Source: Chersky-840 sp035532735 (GTDB taxonomy: Bacteria; Actinomycetota; Acidimicrobiia; Acidimicrobiales; UBA8190). Taken from it: a stretch of DNA of 64,000 bases. Shown piece after piece: positions 42,997 through 51,474 of the stretch. Positions within the stretch are counted from its first letter, which is position 1; every line of letters starts with the position of its first letter. The notes under the pieces are model-generated. The model saw only the letters and a list, made by a program, of their open reading frames with translations, was not told where the DNA came from and made no database searches. The translations under genes were made by a program, and so were the position numbers. The DNA lies in contig DATKQM010000024.1 in assembly GCA_035532735.1 (NCBI GenBank), positions 6,235 through 70,234 of the forward strand. The letters run 5' to 3'.

Positions 42997-43818
42997 ATGA
43001 CCGTGACAACGAAACCAAACGCGCCTGGCCGTCCGGGCGATTCCCGACCCTACCGGACCACCCCCACGTGGGTGCGGTCCATGCGCTACTGGATGTACCA
43101 GTACAAGCGGACATGGCGGGGGTCGATCACCACGAGCTTCCTGTACCCGGTGCTGTATCTCGCCGCCATGGGCCTCGGCCTCGGGTCCTTGGTCAAGCAC
43201 CGCGTGGGGGGCGTGGCATTCCTCGACTTCATCGCACCGGGTCTGCTGGCGTCGACTGCCATGCAGATCGGCGGGAACGAGTCCATGTACCCGGTCATGG
43301 CGGCCATCAAGTGGCTCCGCACCTACTTCGCCATGCTGGCCACGCCGCTTACGGTCATCGACGTCCTCGTCGGGCACCTGGCCTGGATCGCGCTCCGCCT
43401 CCTCATGGTGACCTCGATCTACCTGGCGATCATGGCGGCGTTCGGGACGGTGCACTCCGCGCTGGCGGTGCTCGCCATTCCCGTCGGGGTCTTGACGGGT
43501 CTCGCCTTTGCGGCACCGATCGCGGCCTTCGCCGCCGCGCAGCAGAACGACACCGGCTTCTCGACCATCTACCGGTTCGGGCTGATCCCCCTCTTTCTCT
43601 TCTCGGGGACCTTCTTCCCCATCGGGCTCCTGCCGGGCTGGATGCAGCCCATCGCCCAGGCGACACCGCTCTACCATGGTGTGGCCCTGTGCCGGGGCCT
43701 CGTCCTCGGCCATCTGCGCCTCGCGGCGGCAGGCGCCCATCTCAGCTACCTGCTCGTGCTCACCGTCGTGGGCTTCGTACTGGCCCAGCGCACCTACCGA
43801 CGGAGGCTCGTGACATGA
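42997..43818 (+). CDS. ABC-2 type permease 1
   Basis: 273 residues, about six membrane helices, ABC-2/NodJ type. It starts with a short polar stretch, then YQYKRTWRGSITTSFLYPVLYLAAMGLGLGSLV. FIAPGLLASTAMQIGGNES and LFLFSGTFFPIGLLPGWMQPIAQATPLYHGVALCRGL are the conserved ABC-2 segments. The stop overlaps the next start (ATGA), making a two-permease exporter. Confidence 0.93.
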   Translation: MTVTTKPNAPGRPGDSRPYRTTPTWVRSMRYWMYQYKRTWRGSITTSFLYPVLYLAAMGLGLGSLVKHRVGGVAFLDFIAPGLLASTAMQIGGNESMYPVMAAIKWLRTYFAMLATPLTVIDVLVGHLAWIALRLLMVTSIYLAIMAAFGTVHSALAVLAIPVGVLTGLAFAAPIAAFAAAQQNDTGFSTIYRFGLIPLFLFSGTFFPIGLLPGWMQPIAQATPLYHGVALCRGLVLGHLRLAAAGAHLSYLLVLTVVGFVLAQRTYRRRLVT

Positions 43819-44636
43819 CCGACACCGCGCTGCGGGGGGGCATGGTCATGCGGATCGCACCCGTCTCGCTGCTCGGGACGCGCCGGGCCCGACGCCTCGT
43901 CGAACGCAACATCCTCGTCTACCGGCGTTCGTGGGTCTTCTTCGTATCGGGGTTCTTCGAGCCCTTCTTCTACCTGCTGTCGATCGGGGTCGGCCTTTCC
44001 AAGCTCGTCCCCCCGATCCATGTGGGACACCACGTTGTGGCGTACACGGTGTACGTGGCCCCGGGCCTGCTGGCGTCCTCTGCCATGAACGGCGCCACGC
44101 TCGACTCGACGTTCAACGTGTTCTTCAAGCTGAAGATCGCCAAGACCTACGACGCCGTGTTGTCGACACCGCTGGGCCCCGGCGACGTGGCTCTCGGCGA
44201 GCTGACATGGGCCCTCATGAGGGCCACGATCTATTCGACGGCGTTCCTCGTGGTGATGGCCGGTCTCGGCTACGTGGTCTCGCCGTGGGCCATCCTGTGT
44301 CTGCCCGCGGCCATGATCATCAGCTTCGCCTTCGCCGCGGTGGGGATGGCGGGGACGACCTACATGCGCAGCTGGCAGGACTTCGACAAGGTTTCGCTCG
44401 CGCTCATCCCGCTGTTTCTCTACTCGGCCACCTTCTATCCACTGTCGGTGTACCCGGGGTGGCTCCAGGTCGTGGTGCGCTGCACCCCGCTGTACCAGGG
44501 CGTCGCTCTGCTGCGCGGCCTCGACCTCGGGACCGTGTCGTGGTCACTGGCCGGCCACGCCGCCTACCTCCTGGTGGCGGGGTGCCTCGGCCTGGCCGTC
44601 GCCACCCGGCGCATGGCCACTCTGCTGCTGCCCTGA
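43815..44636 (+). CDS. ABC-2 type permease 2
   Basis: 273 residues, six predicted helices. Same layout as the preceding permease: LVERNILVYRRSWVFFVSGFFEPFFYLLSIGVGLSKLV, YVAPGLLASSAMNGATLDSTF, LFLYSATFYPLSVYPGWLQVVVRCTPLYQGVALLRGL. Overlaps permease 1 by 4 nt. Together with the ATPase it forms a heteromeric exporter. Matching lengths suggest an old duplication. Confidence 0.93.
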   Translation: MTDTALRGGMVMRIAPVSLLGTRRARRLVERNILVYRRSWVFFVSGFFEPFFYLLSIGVGLSKLVPPIHVGHHVVAYTVYVAPGLLASSAMNGATLDSTFNVFFKLKIAKTYDAVLSTPLGPGDVALGELTWALMRATIYSTAFLVVMAGLGYVVSPWAILCLPAAMIISFAFAAVGMAGTTYMRSWQDFDKVSLALIPLFLYSATFYPLSVYPGWLQVVVRCTPLYQGVALLRGLDLGTVSWSLAGHAAYLLVAGCLGLAVATRRMATLLLP

Positions 44637-44642
44637 GCCTTC

Positions 44643-44684
44643 GTTCCCGGGAACAATATCCGTGTAGTAGTACAGATATACGGA
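44643..44684 (+). promoter_or_regulatory. Two stacked palindromes before the half-permease gene
   Basis: A perfect 12-bp palindrome, gttcccgggaac (44643-44654), is followed by an imperfect inverted repeat, tccgtgta (44659-44666) and tatacgga (44677-44684), with a 10-nt AT-richer centre. They occupy the only gap between the ABC permease and the UPF0718 fragment and end 4 nt before its ATG. Likely operator sites (inference). No matching regulator is adjacent. Confidence 0.55.
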
Positions 44685-44688
44685 GGCC

Positions 44689-45090
44689 ATGGTGCGCTCG
44701 ATCGGCAATGTCCCGCTGATGGCGGTGCTCTGGAACGGCGGGATCAGCTTGGGCGGCGTGGTGGCGTTCATCTTCGCGGATCTCATCGTCGTCCCGATCC
44801 TGTTCATCTACCGGAAGTACTACGGGACCTCGATGATGCTCTTTGTCTTCGCCAGCTTCTACATCACCATGGTGGCAGCGGGGTATGTCGTCGAGCCCCT
44901 CTTCGGCGCCCTCGGCATCGTCCCGAGCGCCCGGCGCGCCAAGGTGAGTGAGGTGGCGATCCGTCTCGACTACACCACGGTGCCGAACATCGTGTTCCTG
45001 CTCGTCGGCGCCGCGCTCGTCACCCGTTTCGTCAGGACGGGTGGTCGACCCATGTCGAAGATGATGGGTGGCGACCGGACCGGTTTCTGA
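44689..45090 (+). pseudogene. UPF0718/ArsP-type permease, C-terminal part only
   Basis: 133 residues with three to four membrane helices. SIGNVPLMAVLWNGGISLGGVVAFIFADLIVVPILFIYRKYYG is the conserved second-half core of UPF0718 (ArsP/YraQ-like) permeases, which are normally ~300-400 residues. The first half, with the other conserved loop, is missing, yet the frame has its own ATG, GGAGG just upstream and operator-like palindromes. It may be a 5'-truncated remnant or a functional half-permease; I favour the remnant. Confidence 0.7.
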
Positions 45091-45121
45091 TGGGCCAATC
45101 GCAGCCTGTACTGTCTCGCTC

Positions 45122-45616
45122 GTGAGTGACCTGACCCCCTTGCTGCCGCCCTCGGTCATCGAATTACTCGACGTCGCACTCGTCGGGGAGCTGACGGTGA
45201 TCGACGACTCCGGCCAACCGATCACCTATCCCCTCATCCCACTGTCTGACGGCAACGTCATCTATCTGACGTCGTCGGTGTTGTTCTCGCGCAAACTCCG
45301 GCACATCAAGGCGAACCCCAAGGTGTGCCTGTCGCTCACCGATCCCGTGGCCGTCCCGGTGGAGCCGTTTCACCGGGCCACGATCCAGGGCGACGCGCGC
45401 ATCGTGGAAGACGACGTCCACGAGGGCTGGGAGCGACTGCTGCCCATGTGGCGGGCCAAGGAGCCTGCCATCGATTTCTTGTTGAAGAAGCGCTTCGGGA
45501 TCCCACTGTTCTTCGAACGCTCGGTCATCGAGATCACACCGCACCGGGTGCTGTGGTGGGAGGACGGTCGGGCCAGCGAGCCGGCCCGGGCCTACGAGCT
45601 GGCGGGGGTGTCCTGA
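45122..45616 (+). CDS. Pyridoxamine 5'-phosphate oxidase-like flavin/F420-binding protein
   Basis: 164 residues from a GTG at 45122. Split-barrel PNPOx fold: LLDVALVGELTVIDDSGQPITYPLIPLSDGNVIYLTSSVLFSRKLRHIKANPKVCLSLTDP, then RATIQGDARIVEDD and a C-terminal helix plus ITPHRVLWWEDGRAS. Binds FMN or F420 in related proteins; the substrate is unknown. It is coupled by TGATG to the next gene, whose N-terminus is also PNPOx-like, so both may act together. Confidence 0.87.
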   Translation: MSDLTPLLPPSVIELLDVALVGELTVIDDSGQPITYPLIPLSDGNVIYLTSSVLFSRKLRHIKANPKVCLSLTDPVAVPVEPFHRATIQGDARIVEDDVHEGWERLLPMWRAKEPAIDFLLKKRFGIPLFFERSVIEITPHRVLWWEDGRASEPARAYELAGVS

Positions 45617-46935
45617 TGGCCAAGCTCGAGGTCGCCGACGCCATCGCACGGGCCGAGGCCTATCCCCATGCCGTCCTCGCCTACGTCGGCCCTGACGGCT
45701 ACCCGGTGAACATCGCCGTCGACTTCACCGGGTCGGCAACCGCCGCCGTGGTCGACATCGGCGCCCTCGACCCCGATCTCCGCCCCGCCGACGGCCAGGA
45801 GGTGGAGCTCACCTTCAGCCATATCCGACCCCAGCCCGGAGTCGGCTACGACGAGCGCCGGTACGTGAACCTCTGGGGACCGGCCACACCAACCGGTGCG
45901 GGCATGCGCGTGGCGGTACGCCGGGCGAGCGGCTGGGACGAAGCCGACACCCCCTTCTTCGAGTACGCCGAGCGCGGTCTGCCCGCCGGTCGGGACTATC
46001 TCGACGAGTTGGGAGCGCGTCCCCGACTGAGCGGGCTGTGGACGGTGTTTCTCGCCACCCGACTGCCCTTCCTCACCGCCACGCTGATCCCCGTGGGCCT
46101 CGGCGGCGTGATCGCGGCACGCGACGGTGCATTTCACACTCTGTGGTTCGTCCTCGCACTGGTCGCCGCCATCGCCGTGCACCTCGGTCTCAACATGGCC
46201 AACGACCTCTTCGACGACGCCAACGGCGCCGACGCCGCCAACGTGACCCCGACGCCGTTCAGCGGCGGGTCACGCGTGCTCCAGTACGGGCTCGTGACGC
46301 GCCGGGCCATGCTGACCGGTTGTGCGGCGCTCTACGCCGTGGCCGTCGGTCTCGGCCTCTATCTCGCCGCGACGCGCGGCTGGGGTCTGCTCGGGATAGG
46401 TGCAGTGGGCATCATCCTCAGCCTGGCGTACTCGGCGCCACCGCTCCGGCTCGTCCACCGCGGACTCGGCGAGCCCGTGACCGCGCTCGGGTTCGGCCCG
46501 GTCATGGCGGTGGGGACGTACTTCGCCTGTACGGGCCGGTGGAGCTGGCAACCGGTGCTGGCATCGCTGCCCGTGGCCCTGCTGATCGCGCTCGTCCTCT
46601 ACGTGAACCAGGTCCCCGATCGGGCCGGTGACGCCGCCTCGGGCAAACGGACCTTGATCGTCCGTTTCAGCGCCGCGCAGGTCCAGGCGGGGTACGCGAT
46701 CACCGTGGTCGGCGCCTTCGTGTGCATCGTCGCCGAGGTGGCGGCGGGTGTCACACCGGCATGGACGCTGCTGGCCCTGGCCACCGTCCCCTTGGCATGG
46801 CGAGTCCGGAATGGGTTGCGCGCCCACTACACCGACCCCTACGCCCTCATGCCCACCATGCAGTCCAACATCGTCCTGCACCTGGCGACCGGGCTCTTGT
46901 TCGTCATCGGCTACGTCATCGCGGTGGTGTCCTGA
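45616..46935 (+). CDS. Fusion of a PNPOx-like domain and a UbiA-family prenyltransferase
   Basis: 439 residues. Residues ~1-140 look like a split-barrel PNPOx-like domain (HAVLAYVGPDGYPVNIAVDF, YVNLWGPATPTGAGMRVAVRRASGWDEADTPFFEY). Residues ~150-439 are a UbiA prenyltransferase with about eight to nine membrane helices. Both Asp motifs are intact: NDLFDDANGAD (NDxxDxxxD) and VPDRAGDAASGKRTL (DxxxD, Mg-diphosphate binding). The catalytic half resembles MenA-type enzymes. It would prenylate an aromatic acceptor at the membrane. No quinone-pathway gene is nearby. Overlaps the preceding PNPOx gene by 1 nt. Confidence 0.85.
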   Translation: MAKLEVADAIARAEAYPHAVLAYVGPDGYPVNIAVDFTGSATAAVVDIGALDPDLRPADGQEVELTFSHIRPQPGVGYDERRYVNLWGPATPTGAGMRVAVRRASGWDEADTPFFEYAERGLPAGRDYLDELGARPRLSGLWTVFLATRLPFLTATLIPVGLGGVIAARDGAFHTLWFVLALVAAIAVHLGLNMANDLFDDANGADAANVTPTPFSGGSRVLQYGLVTRRAMLTGCAALYAVAVGLGLYLAATRGWGLLGIGAVGIILSLAYSAPPLRLVHRGLGEPVTALGFGPVMAVGTYFACTGRWSWQPVLASLPVALLIALVLYVNQVPDRAGDAASGKRTLIVRFSAAQVQAGYAITVVGAFVCIVAEVAAGVTPAWTLLALATVPLAWRVRNGLRAHYTDPYALMPTMQSNIVLHLATGLLFVIGYVIAVVS

Positions 46936-47004
46936 CCCCGTCGCCCTCCTGAGCGGGGCGAGCTCATTGGCATGTCTCGCTCCCGCCAGGATTAGTCTGC
47001 GGCC

Positions 47005-47862
47005 ATGGAACCACGCGTCCAGCTACGCAGCGGCGTCGACGCCGTCTTGCAACGGCGCGGCTGGCCCCGGACCGGCAGCGCCGAATGGGGGTTCCTGGAC
47101 CGCAGCGGGTTCCTCGTCGACGCGGAAGCCGAGGACGACCCCGCCACCTTCCTGGCCGAGGAGATCCGCGAGCTGCGACACGAGGTCGACGCCATGGCAG
47201 CCGAGCGCTCCATGGCCCCCATGCACATCTCCCGCTCCCCTCTCGACTTGGCGTCGAGGATCCAAGCCGACCTCGAGGCCTCAGAATCCCCCGGCGACGA
47301 CGACCGCCCCGGCCTGTGGGAGCGGGCCCGGGCCGCGGCGATGCTCTTCTATCTCGAGCGCACCAGGAGGACGGTGACCGACGGGCGTCGTCCGAGTGCC
47401 GGCGACGCCCCCTCGGACGAGGCGGCGGCTTTCGAGATCGCCCACCCCGTCCGGGTCCTCGGCATCACCACCGTGGGCGACTGGCAGGCCACGACAAAGG
47501 TGACCCTGGCCCTCGACCCCACCCTCAGCGCCGCCCAGGTCGCGGCCATGTGGCAGAAGGTCCGCTCCGGCGTCTTGCGCCAGGGGGCGCGGGGACGGAC
47601 CGTAAGTCGCAAGTCCCTGGCGCTGGCACTGTTCGTGGCGCATCATCCCGGTCGGACCTGGGCCGATCTGCGGCGGATGTGGAACCAGCTCTACGCCCAC
47701 TGGGCCTTCAAGTCCCCGGACCTACGCGTCTTCCGTAACGCCGCGGTCAGGGCCCGTCGCTATCTCCTCGAGCCCCCCGAGCTCGACGACATGGGGGCGA
47801 GCTCATGGCAGTGGGTCTCTCGCCGCGCCGCCCGCCTGGCCTCGAGCGCCAACCACAACTGA
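47005..47862 (+). CDS. Uncharacterised protein, unknown family
   Basis: 285 residues, soluble, no domain recognised. N-terminal QLRSGVDAVLQRRGWPRTGSAEWGFLDRSG, an acidic helix (AEEIRELRHEVDAMAAE), a middle linker, then HPVRVLGITTVGDWQATTKVTLALDPTLSAAQVAAMWQKVR and a basic C-terminal half (KSLALALFVAHHPGRTWADLRRMWNQLY) that could be a helical DNA-binding-like region (weak). Coding signal is strong and the gene stands alone between convergent-free neighbours. Function unknown. Confidence 0.7.
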   Translation: MEPRVQLRSGVDAVLQRRGWPRTGSAEWGFLDRSGFLVDAEAEDDPATFLAEEIRELRHEVDAMAAERSMAPMHISRSPLDLASRIQADLEASESPGDDDRPGLWERARAAAMLFYLERTRRTVTDGRRPSAGDAPSDEAAAFEIAHPVRVLGITTVGDWQATTKVTLALDPTLSAAQVAAMWQKVRSGVLRQGARGRTVSRKSLALALFVAHHPGRTWADLRRMWNQLYAHWAFKSPDLRVFRNAAVRARRYLLEPPELDDMGASSWQWVSRRAARLASSANHN

Positions 47863-47903
47863 CCGTCGGCTCGGGCTCTCCCGACCGTCGCTATGGTTTT
47901 TCC

Positions 47904-49124
47904 ATGGACCTCCGGGTGCGAACCGTCGAGGCGTCGGAGATCGACGCGTGGACGCGTTGCATGGGGGTCGGCTTTCTCTACACCGTCCCCGAGGGATACG
48001 GCGAGTACTTCCTCGGGGACGTCGACCTGCGCCGGACGTGGGGCGCCTTCGACGGCGAGCGCGTGGTGGGGACGCTTCGTTCCTTCGCCACGCCGTTCAC
48101 GGTCCCGGGCCCGACCGAGGTCGAGGTAGCCGCGCTCACCAACGTCACGGTGGCGCCCACGCACCGCCGCCGGGGCCTGCTGACCGAGATGATCACGTCG
48201 GAACTCCGGGGAAGCGCTGAGCGGGAAGAAGCCGTCGGGATCCTCATCGCATCGGAGTACCCCATCTACGGTCGCTTCGGCTACGGCGCCGCCATCGAGG
48301 CCGCCGCCTATTCGATCGACCTGGCGCCCACCCGCTTCGCCGAGGCGGGATCGGGCAGTGTCGAGCTCGTCGACCTCCTCACCATGCGCAACGAGGCGCC
48401 CGCACTCTACGAGCGGTTCCGGGCCCGACAGCCCGGCTCGATCGAGCGGAACGCTCGATGGTGGGACCAGGTCCTGCACCGGGTGGACGTGCCCGGAGCG
48501 AAGAAGCCCGAGGGATACCAGGCGCTGTATCGCTCAGCCGCCGGGGCTTTCGAGGGATATGTCCGCTACCGGGCTACACAGAGCTCGGACCACATGCGGC
48601 CCACCGGTGAGGTCACCGTCGACGAGCTCGTGGCCACGACGCCGGACGCGTATCAGCGTTTGTGGCGCTACTGCTGCGAGATCGACCTGGTGGCAACCCT
48701 GCGCGCCGGCGACCGCAGCGTCGGCGAGCCGTTGGGGTGGCTGCTCGAGGATGCCCGGACGCTGCGACAAACGGGTCGGTACGACTTCGTCTGGGTGCGC
48801 GTCATCGATGTCGCCGGCGCCCTCGCGGCGCGGCGCTACGGCGTGGACGGGCACCTGATCATCGAGGTGAGCGACGATCTGGGCTTCGCCACAGGACGCT
48901 ACGCCCTGGACGGCGGGCCGTCGGGGGCGACGTGCACGCGCACCGACGCGTCCGCGGACCTGTCGATGCCCGTCGACGCGGTGGGCTCGCTCTACGCGGG
49001 GGGCGTCTCCGCGCAGGTGCTGCGCGACATCGGGAGGATCGACGAGCACCGGGCCGGAGCGGTCGACCGAGCCGCGGTGATGTTCCAGACCTCGACCCCA
49101 CCGTGGTGCTCGACCTGGTTCTAA
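47904..49124 (+). CDS. Eis-type GNAT acetyltransferase
   Basis: 406 residues from ATG 47904. Eis-family layout: an N-terminal GNAT domain with acetyl-CoA loop VTVAPTHRRRGLLTEM (~residues 80-95), a degenerate central GNAT domain, and a C-terminal SCP2-like domain. The chain ends in TPPWCSTWF, where the free C-terminal carboxylate serves as general base in Eis enzymes. Members acetylate aminoglycosides, Lys side chains or peptides; the target here is unknown. No regulator is adjacent. Confidence 0.9.
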   Translation: MDLRVRTVEASEIDAWTRCMGVGFLYTVPEGYGEYFLGDVDLRRTWGAFDGERVVGTLRSFATPFTVPGPTEVEVAALTNVTVAPTHRRRGLLTEMITSELRGSAEREEAVGILIASEYPIYGRFGYGAAIEAAAYSIDLAPTRFAEAGSGSVELVDLLTMRNEAPALYERFRARQPGSIERNARWWDQVLHRVDVPGAKKPEGYQALYRSAAGAFEGYVRYRATQSSDHMRPTGEVTVDELVATTPDAYQRLWRYCCEIDLVATLRAGDRSVGEPLGWLLEDARTLRQTGRYDFVWVRVIDVAGALAARRYGVDGHLIIEVSDDLGFATGRYALDGGPSGATCTRTDASADLSMPVDAVGSLYAGGVSAQVLRDIGRIDEHRAGAVDRAAVMFQTSTPPWCSTWF

Positions 49125-49177
49125 TCTCAGTCCGACCAACGACACTGTCCCATCCGACCCGATCCAGAGGACGACCA

Positions 49178-49471
49178 ATGGCCGTCATCGAAGTCGCCAC
49201 GTTCCAACTCATCCCCGGCGCCAAGGAGGAAGAGTTCCTCGCCGCCGACCAGGACTTCCAGACGGCCTGTCTCTACATCCAGCGCGGCCTGCTGCGGCGC
49301 ACCACGGCGCGCGGTGTCGGCGACGAATGGCTAGTGGTGACGACGTGGGGATCATCGGCTGACGCGGACGACGCCGCGGTGGTGTGTCGCGACGACCCCA
49401 CCGCCGGTCGGTGGGCGACGTTCGTCGATCCCCCCAGCCTCACCACCAGGCGCTACACCACCCTCGCCTGA
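49178..49471 (+). CDS. Small ABM-like hypothetical protein
   Basis: 97 residues from ATG 49178. AVIEVATFQLIPGAKEEEFLAADQDFQTACLYIQRGLLRRTTAR and DEWLVVTTWGSSADADDAA show the ferredoxin-like, dimeric ABM pattern. Function unknown. It may be co-transcribed with eis-like (53 nt gap). Confidence 0.68.
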   Translation: MAVIEVATFQLIPGAKEEEFLAADQDFQTACLYIQRGLLRRTTARGVGDEWLVVTTWGSSADADDAAVVCRDDPTAGRWATFVDPPSLTTRRYTTLA

Positions 49472-49495
49472 TCGTCGAGGGCGAACCTCGCCGGG

Positions 49496-49849
49496 CTACT
49501 GCTGCACCAACATCACCGGGTTTCCCTCGGGATCGGTGATCGGCGCCAAGGTCGGACCGCCGGGGATGTCGAAGGGCTCGGAGATGACGGTCCCGCCCAG
49601 CTCGATGGCCCGTGCCATCGAGGCCCGGATGTCACGGACCTGGATGTACAGAGCGATCCCGCTGCGCCCACCCTGGCGGACATGTCCGGCGGGACCGGGC
49701 TCGGGACCACCCAGCCCGGCCCCGATCGGCATGATGGGGCCGTCGCCAATCTCCCAATTGAACAGCTCGCCATAGAACGCTCGTTGCCGTTCGGCGTCGA
49801 GTGCCTCTATCTCCCAGTGCACGACGGGCCGAGCCCAATCGTCGCCCAT
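49496..49849 (-). CDS. VOC-family (glyoxalase-like) protein
   Basis: 117 residues, one VOC module pair: WARPVVHWEIEALDAERQRAFYGELFNWEIGDG at the N-terminus and LYIQVRDIRASMARAIELGGTVISEPFDIPGGPTLAPITDPEGNPVMLVQ at the C-terminus. Of the metal-ligand positions only a His near residue 11 is clear, so it may be a binding protein rather than an enzyme. Downstream of the alpha/beta hydrolase on the same strand. Confidence 0.85.
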   Translation of the reverse strand: MGDDWARPVVHWEIEALDAERQRAFYGELFNWEIGDGPIMPIGAGLGGPEPGPAGHVRQGGRSGIALYIQVRDIRASMARAIELGGTVISEPFDIPGGPTLAPITDPEGNPVMLVQQ

Positions 49850-49873
49850 GGCGTCTCCCTCCGACTGTCGTCA

Positions 49874-49911
49874 GGTTACCCACGACCGATCCGGTTACCC
49901 ACGACCGATCC
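49874..49911. repeat. 19-bp perfect tandem duplication
   Basis: Two exact copies of ggttacccacgaccgatcc (49874-49892, 49893-49911), in the 63-nt gap between the hydrolase stop and the VOC gene. The second copy ends 2 nt before the hydrolase stop codon on the minus strand. Confidence 0.95.
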
Positions 49912-49912
49912 G

Positions 49913-50632
49913 TCACGGCGCCAGTGCCTCGAGCTCGAGTCCCTCGAGATGTGCCACGAAGAGGTCGGGCTCCTGAAACATCCAATCGTGGTCGATCGGT
50001 CTCCCATCGGACGCCGAGGCCACCGTGAACGAGGCTTTGAGCTCCCTCGCGAACCGCTCTCCGTCGCGGCGCGACAGGATCGAGTCGCGATTCGCCCACA
50101 GGACATGAGACACAAGGCCTTCTCGGGCGCATACCTCACCTTCGCCGTCCCGATCACTGGTGAAACCCCACCACGCCGCGTCGACAAGCTGACGGGGATG
50201 GGTGATCCACGTACGCGCGAAAGCCGCAGCCGCGATCGGGGTGGCCAGCTCGAGCAGTCCCAGGGGATGGCGCATCGCCTCGTCGGCCAGACCCCATTCG
50301 CGCGATACGGCCAGGGTGTCGGAGAACACGAGCTCTGTCACCCGACGGGGGAACCGAGTCGCAAACCCGAGCTCGATCCCGCCCCCGAAGGAGTGCCCGA
50401 GCAGGGTCACCTTGTCGAGACCAAGACCGTCGAGCGTGGCCGTGAACCTGTCGAGGACATCGGGATACCGCCATGGTCCCCGGAAGCCGAAGAGGTCGGG
50501 GATCACGACACGGCAATGCGGAGCCAAGAGACCGGCCAGGCTCCGGTAGGTGTCGGGACGCATGGCGTAGCCGTGCAGGACCACGACCGGAGGGCCGGTT
50601 CCGACGTCGACGGGGATCTCGAGCACGTTCAA
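49913..50632 (-). CDS. Alpha/beta hydrolase
   Basis: 239 residues from TTG 50632 (GTG 50626 is the alternative; neither has a clear Shine-Dalgarno sequence). VVVLHGYAMRP gives the oxyanion segment, LLGHSFGGGIEL the nucleophile Ser (~79), and the C-terminal part has Asp in FTVASASDGRPIDHDW and His in FVAHLEGLELEALAP. Small cytosolic esterase or hydrolase; substrate not known. Confidence 0.87.
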   Translation of the reverse strand: MNVLEIPVDVGTGPPVVVLHGYAMRPDTYRSLAGLLAPHCRVVIPDLFGFRGPWRYPDVLDRFTATLDGLGLDKVTLLGHSFGGGIELGFATRFPRRVTELVFSDTLAVSREWGLADEAMRHPLGLLELATPIAAAAFARTWITHPRQLVDAAWWGFTSDRDGEGEVCAREGLVSHVLWANRDSILSRRDGERFARELKASFTVASASDGRPIDHDWMFQEPDLFVAHLEGLELEALAP

Positions 50633-50744
50633 GGTTCATGAGTCAATCAGAAAGATCGGGAACCTTTCTCGTCTCCGGTGTCTCTTTATGGGTAGCCCGT
50701 GGCGCCCCACAGGTCCCACGGGAGCACACGCAGGAGGTCGACAC

Positions 50745-51338
50745 ATGGCGCACGTGCAGCTCGTAGAAAGAGCGAACCGGCTCATCCCGAAGGTGGCGTT
50801 GCGCTACTCGAGACACCGCTTCGGACGCGTCGTCGAACCGGTGGCGGCCGCGGCCCACCACGCAGGAGTCCTCCTGGCCATGGGCGCGCTCGAGACCACC
50901 GCCGAACGGGGTTGGCGGAGACTGGACCCGGGTCTGCGTTGGCTCGCCATCGAGGCTTCGGCCATGGAGATCGGCTGTTCATGGTGCATCGACTACGGGT
51001 ACTACGAGGGTATGCGGCAAGGGACCGATCCCATCAAGGTGCGAGAGGTCCTGCGCTGGCGTACCAGTGAGGTCTATGACGAGCGCGAGCGCGCTGTGCT
51101 CGAGTATGCGGAAGCGGCGACATCCACGCCGGCCACGATCACCGACGAGCTCATAGAGCGCCTGCACCGGCACTTCACCGAGCCCGTAATCGTGGAGCTG
51201 GCGGCCTGGGTGGCGATGGAGAACTTCCGGTCGCGTTTCAACGCCGGCCTCGGACTTCGGAGCCAAGGGTTCTCCGACAATTGCGACCTACCCACCACCG
51301 TCGGCTCCACGTCGTCGACTGAGCGCGTCCTCGACTGA
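50745..51338 (+). CDS. Carboxymuconolactone decarboxylase-family (AhpD-like) protein
   Basis: 197 residues from ATG 50745, with CAGGAGG 7-8 nt upstream. CMD fold, all helical, with EIGCSWCIDYGYYEGMRQG providing the CxxC pair and downstream residues of an AhpD-like thiol site. LRWRTSEVYDERERAVLEYAEAATSTP is the typical second part. Either a peroxidase-type redox protein or a decarboxylase relative; CxxC favours redox (inference). A longer start at 50688 is less likely. Confidence 0.9.
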   Translation: MAHVQLVERANRLIPKVALRYSRHRFGRVVEPVAAAAHHAGVLLAMGALETTAERGWRRLDPGLRWLAIEASAMEIGCSWCIDYGYYEGMRQGTDPIKVREVLRWRTSEVYDERERAVLEYAEAATSTPATITDELIERLHRHFTEPVIVELAAWVAMENFRSRFNAGLGLRSQGFSDNCDLPTTVGSTSSTERVLD

Positions 51339-51474
51339 CCCCTGGAGGGAGCCGCCCCCCTGACGACGCACCATCTCCCGACCCAACGGAGCCGACGGCT
51401 ACCGTGACAAGCACGAGGCAGCACCCGCGAGGTGTGCTCCCGATCTGCCCCACGACGCTGGAGGACCAGTCACG

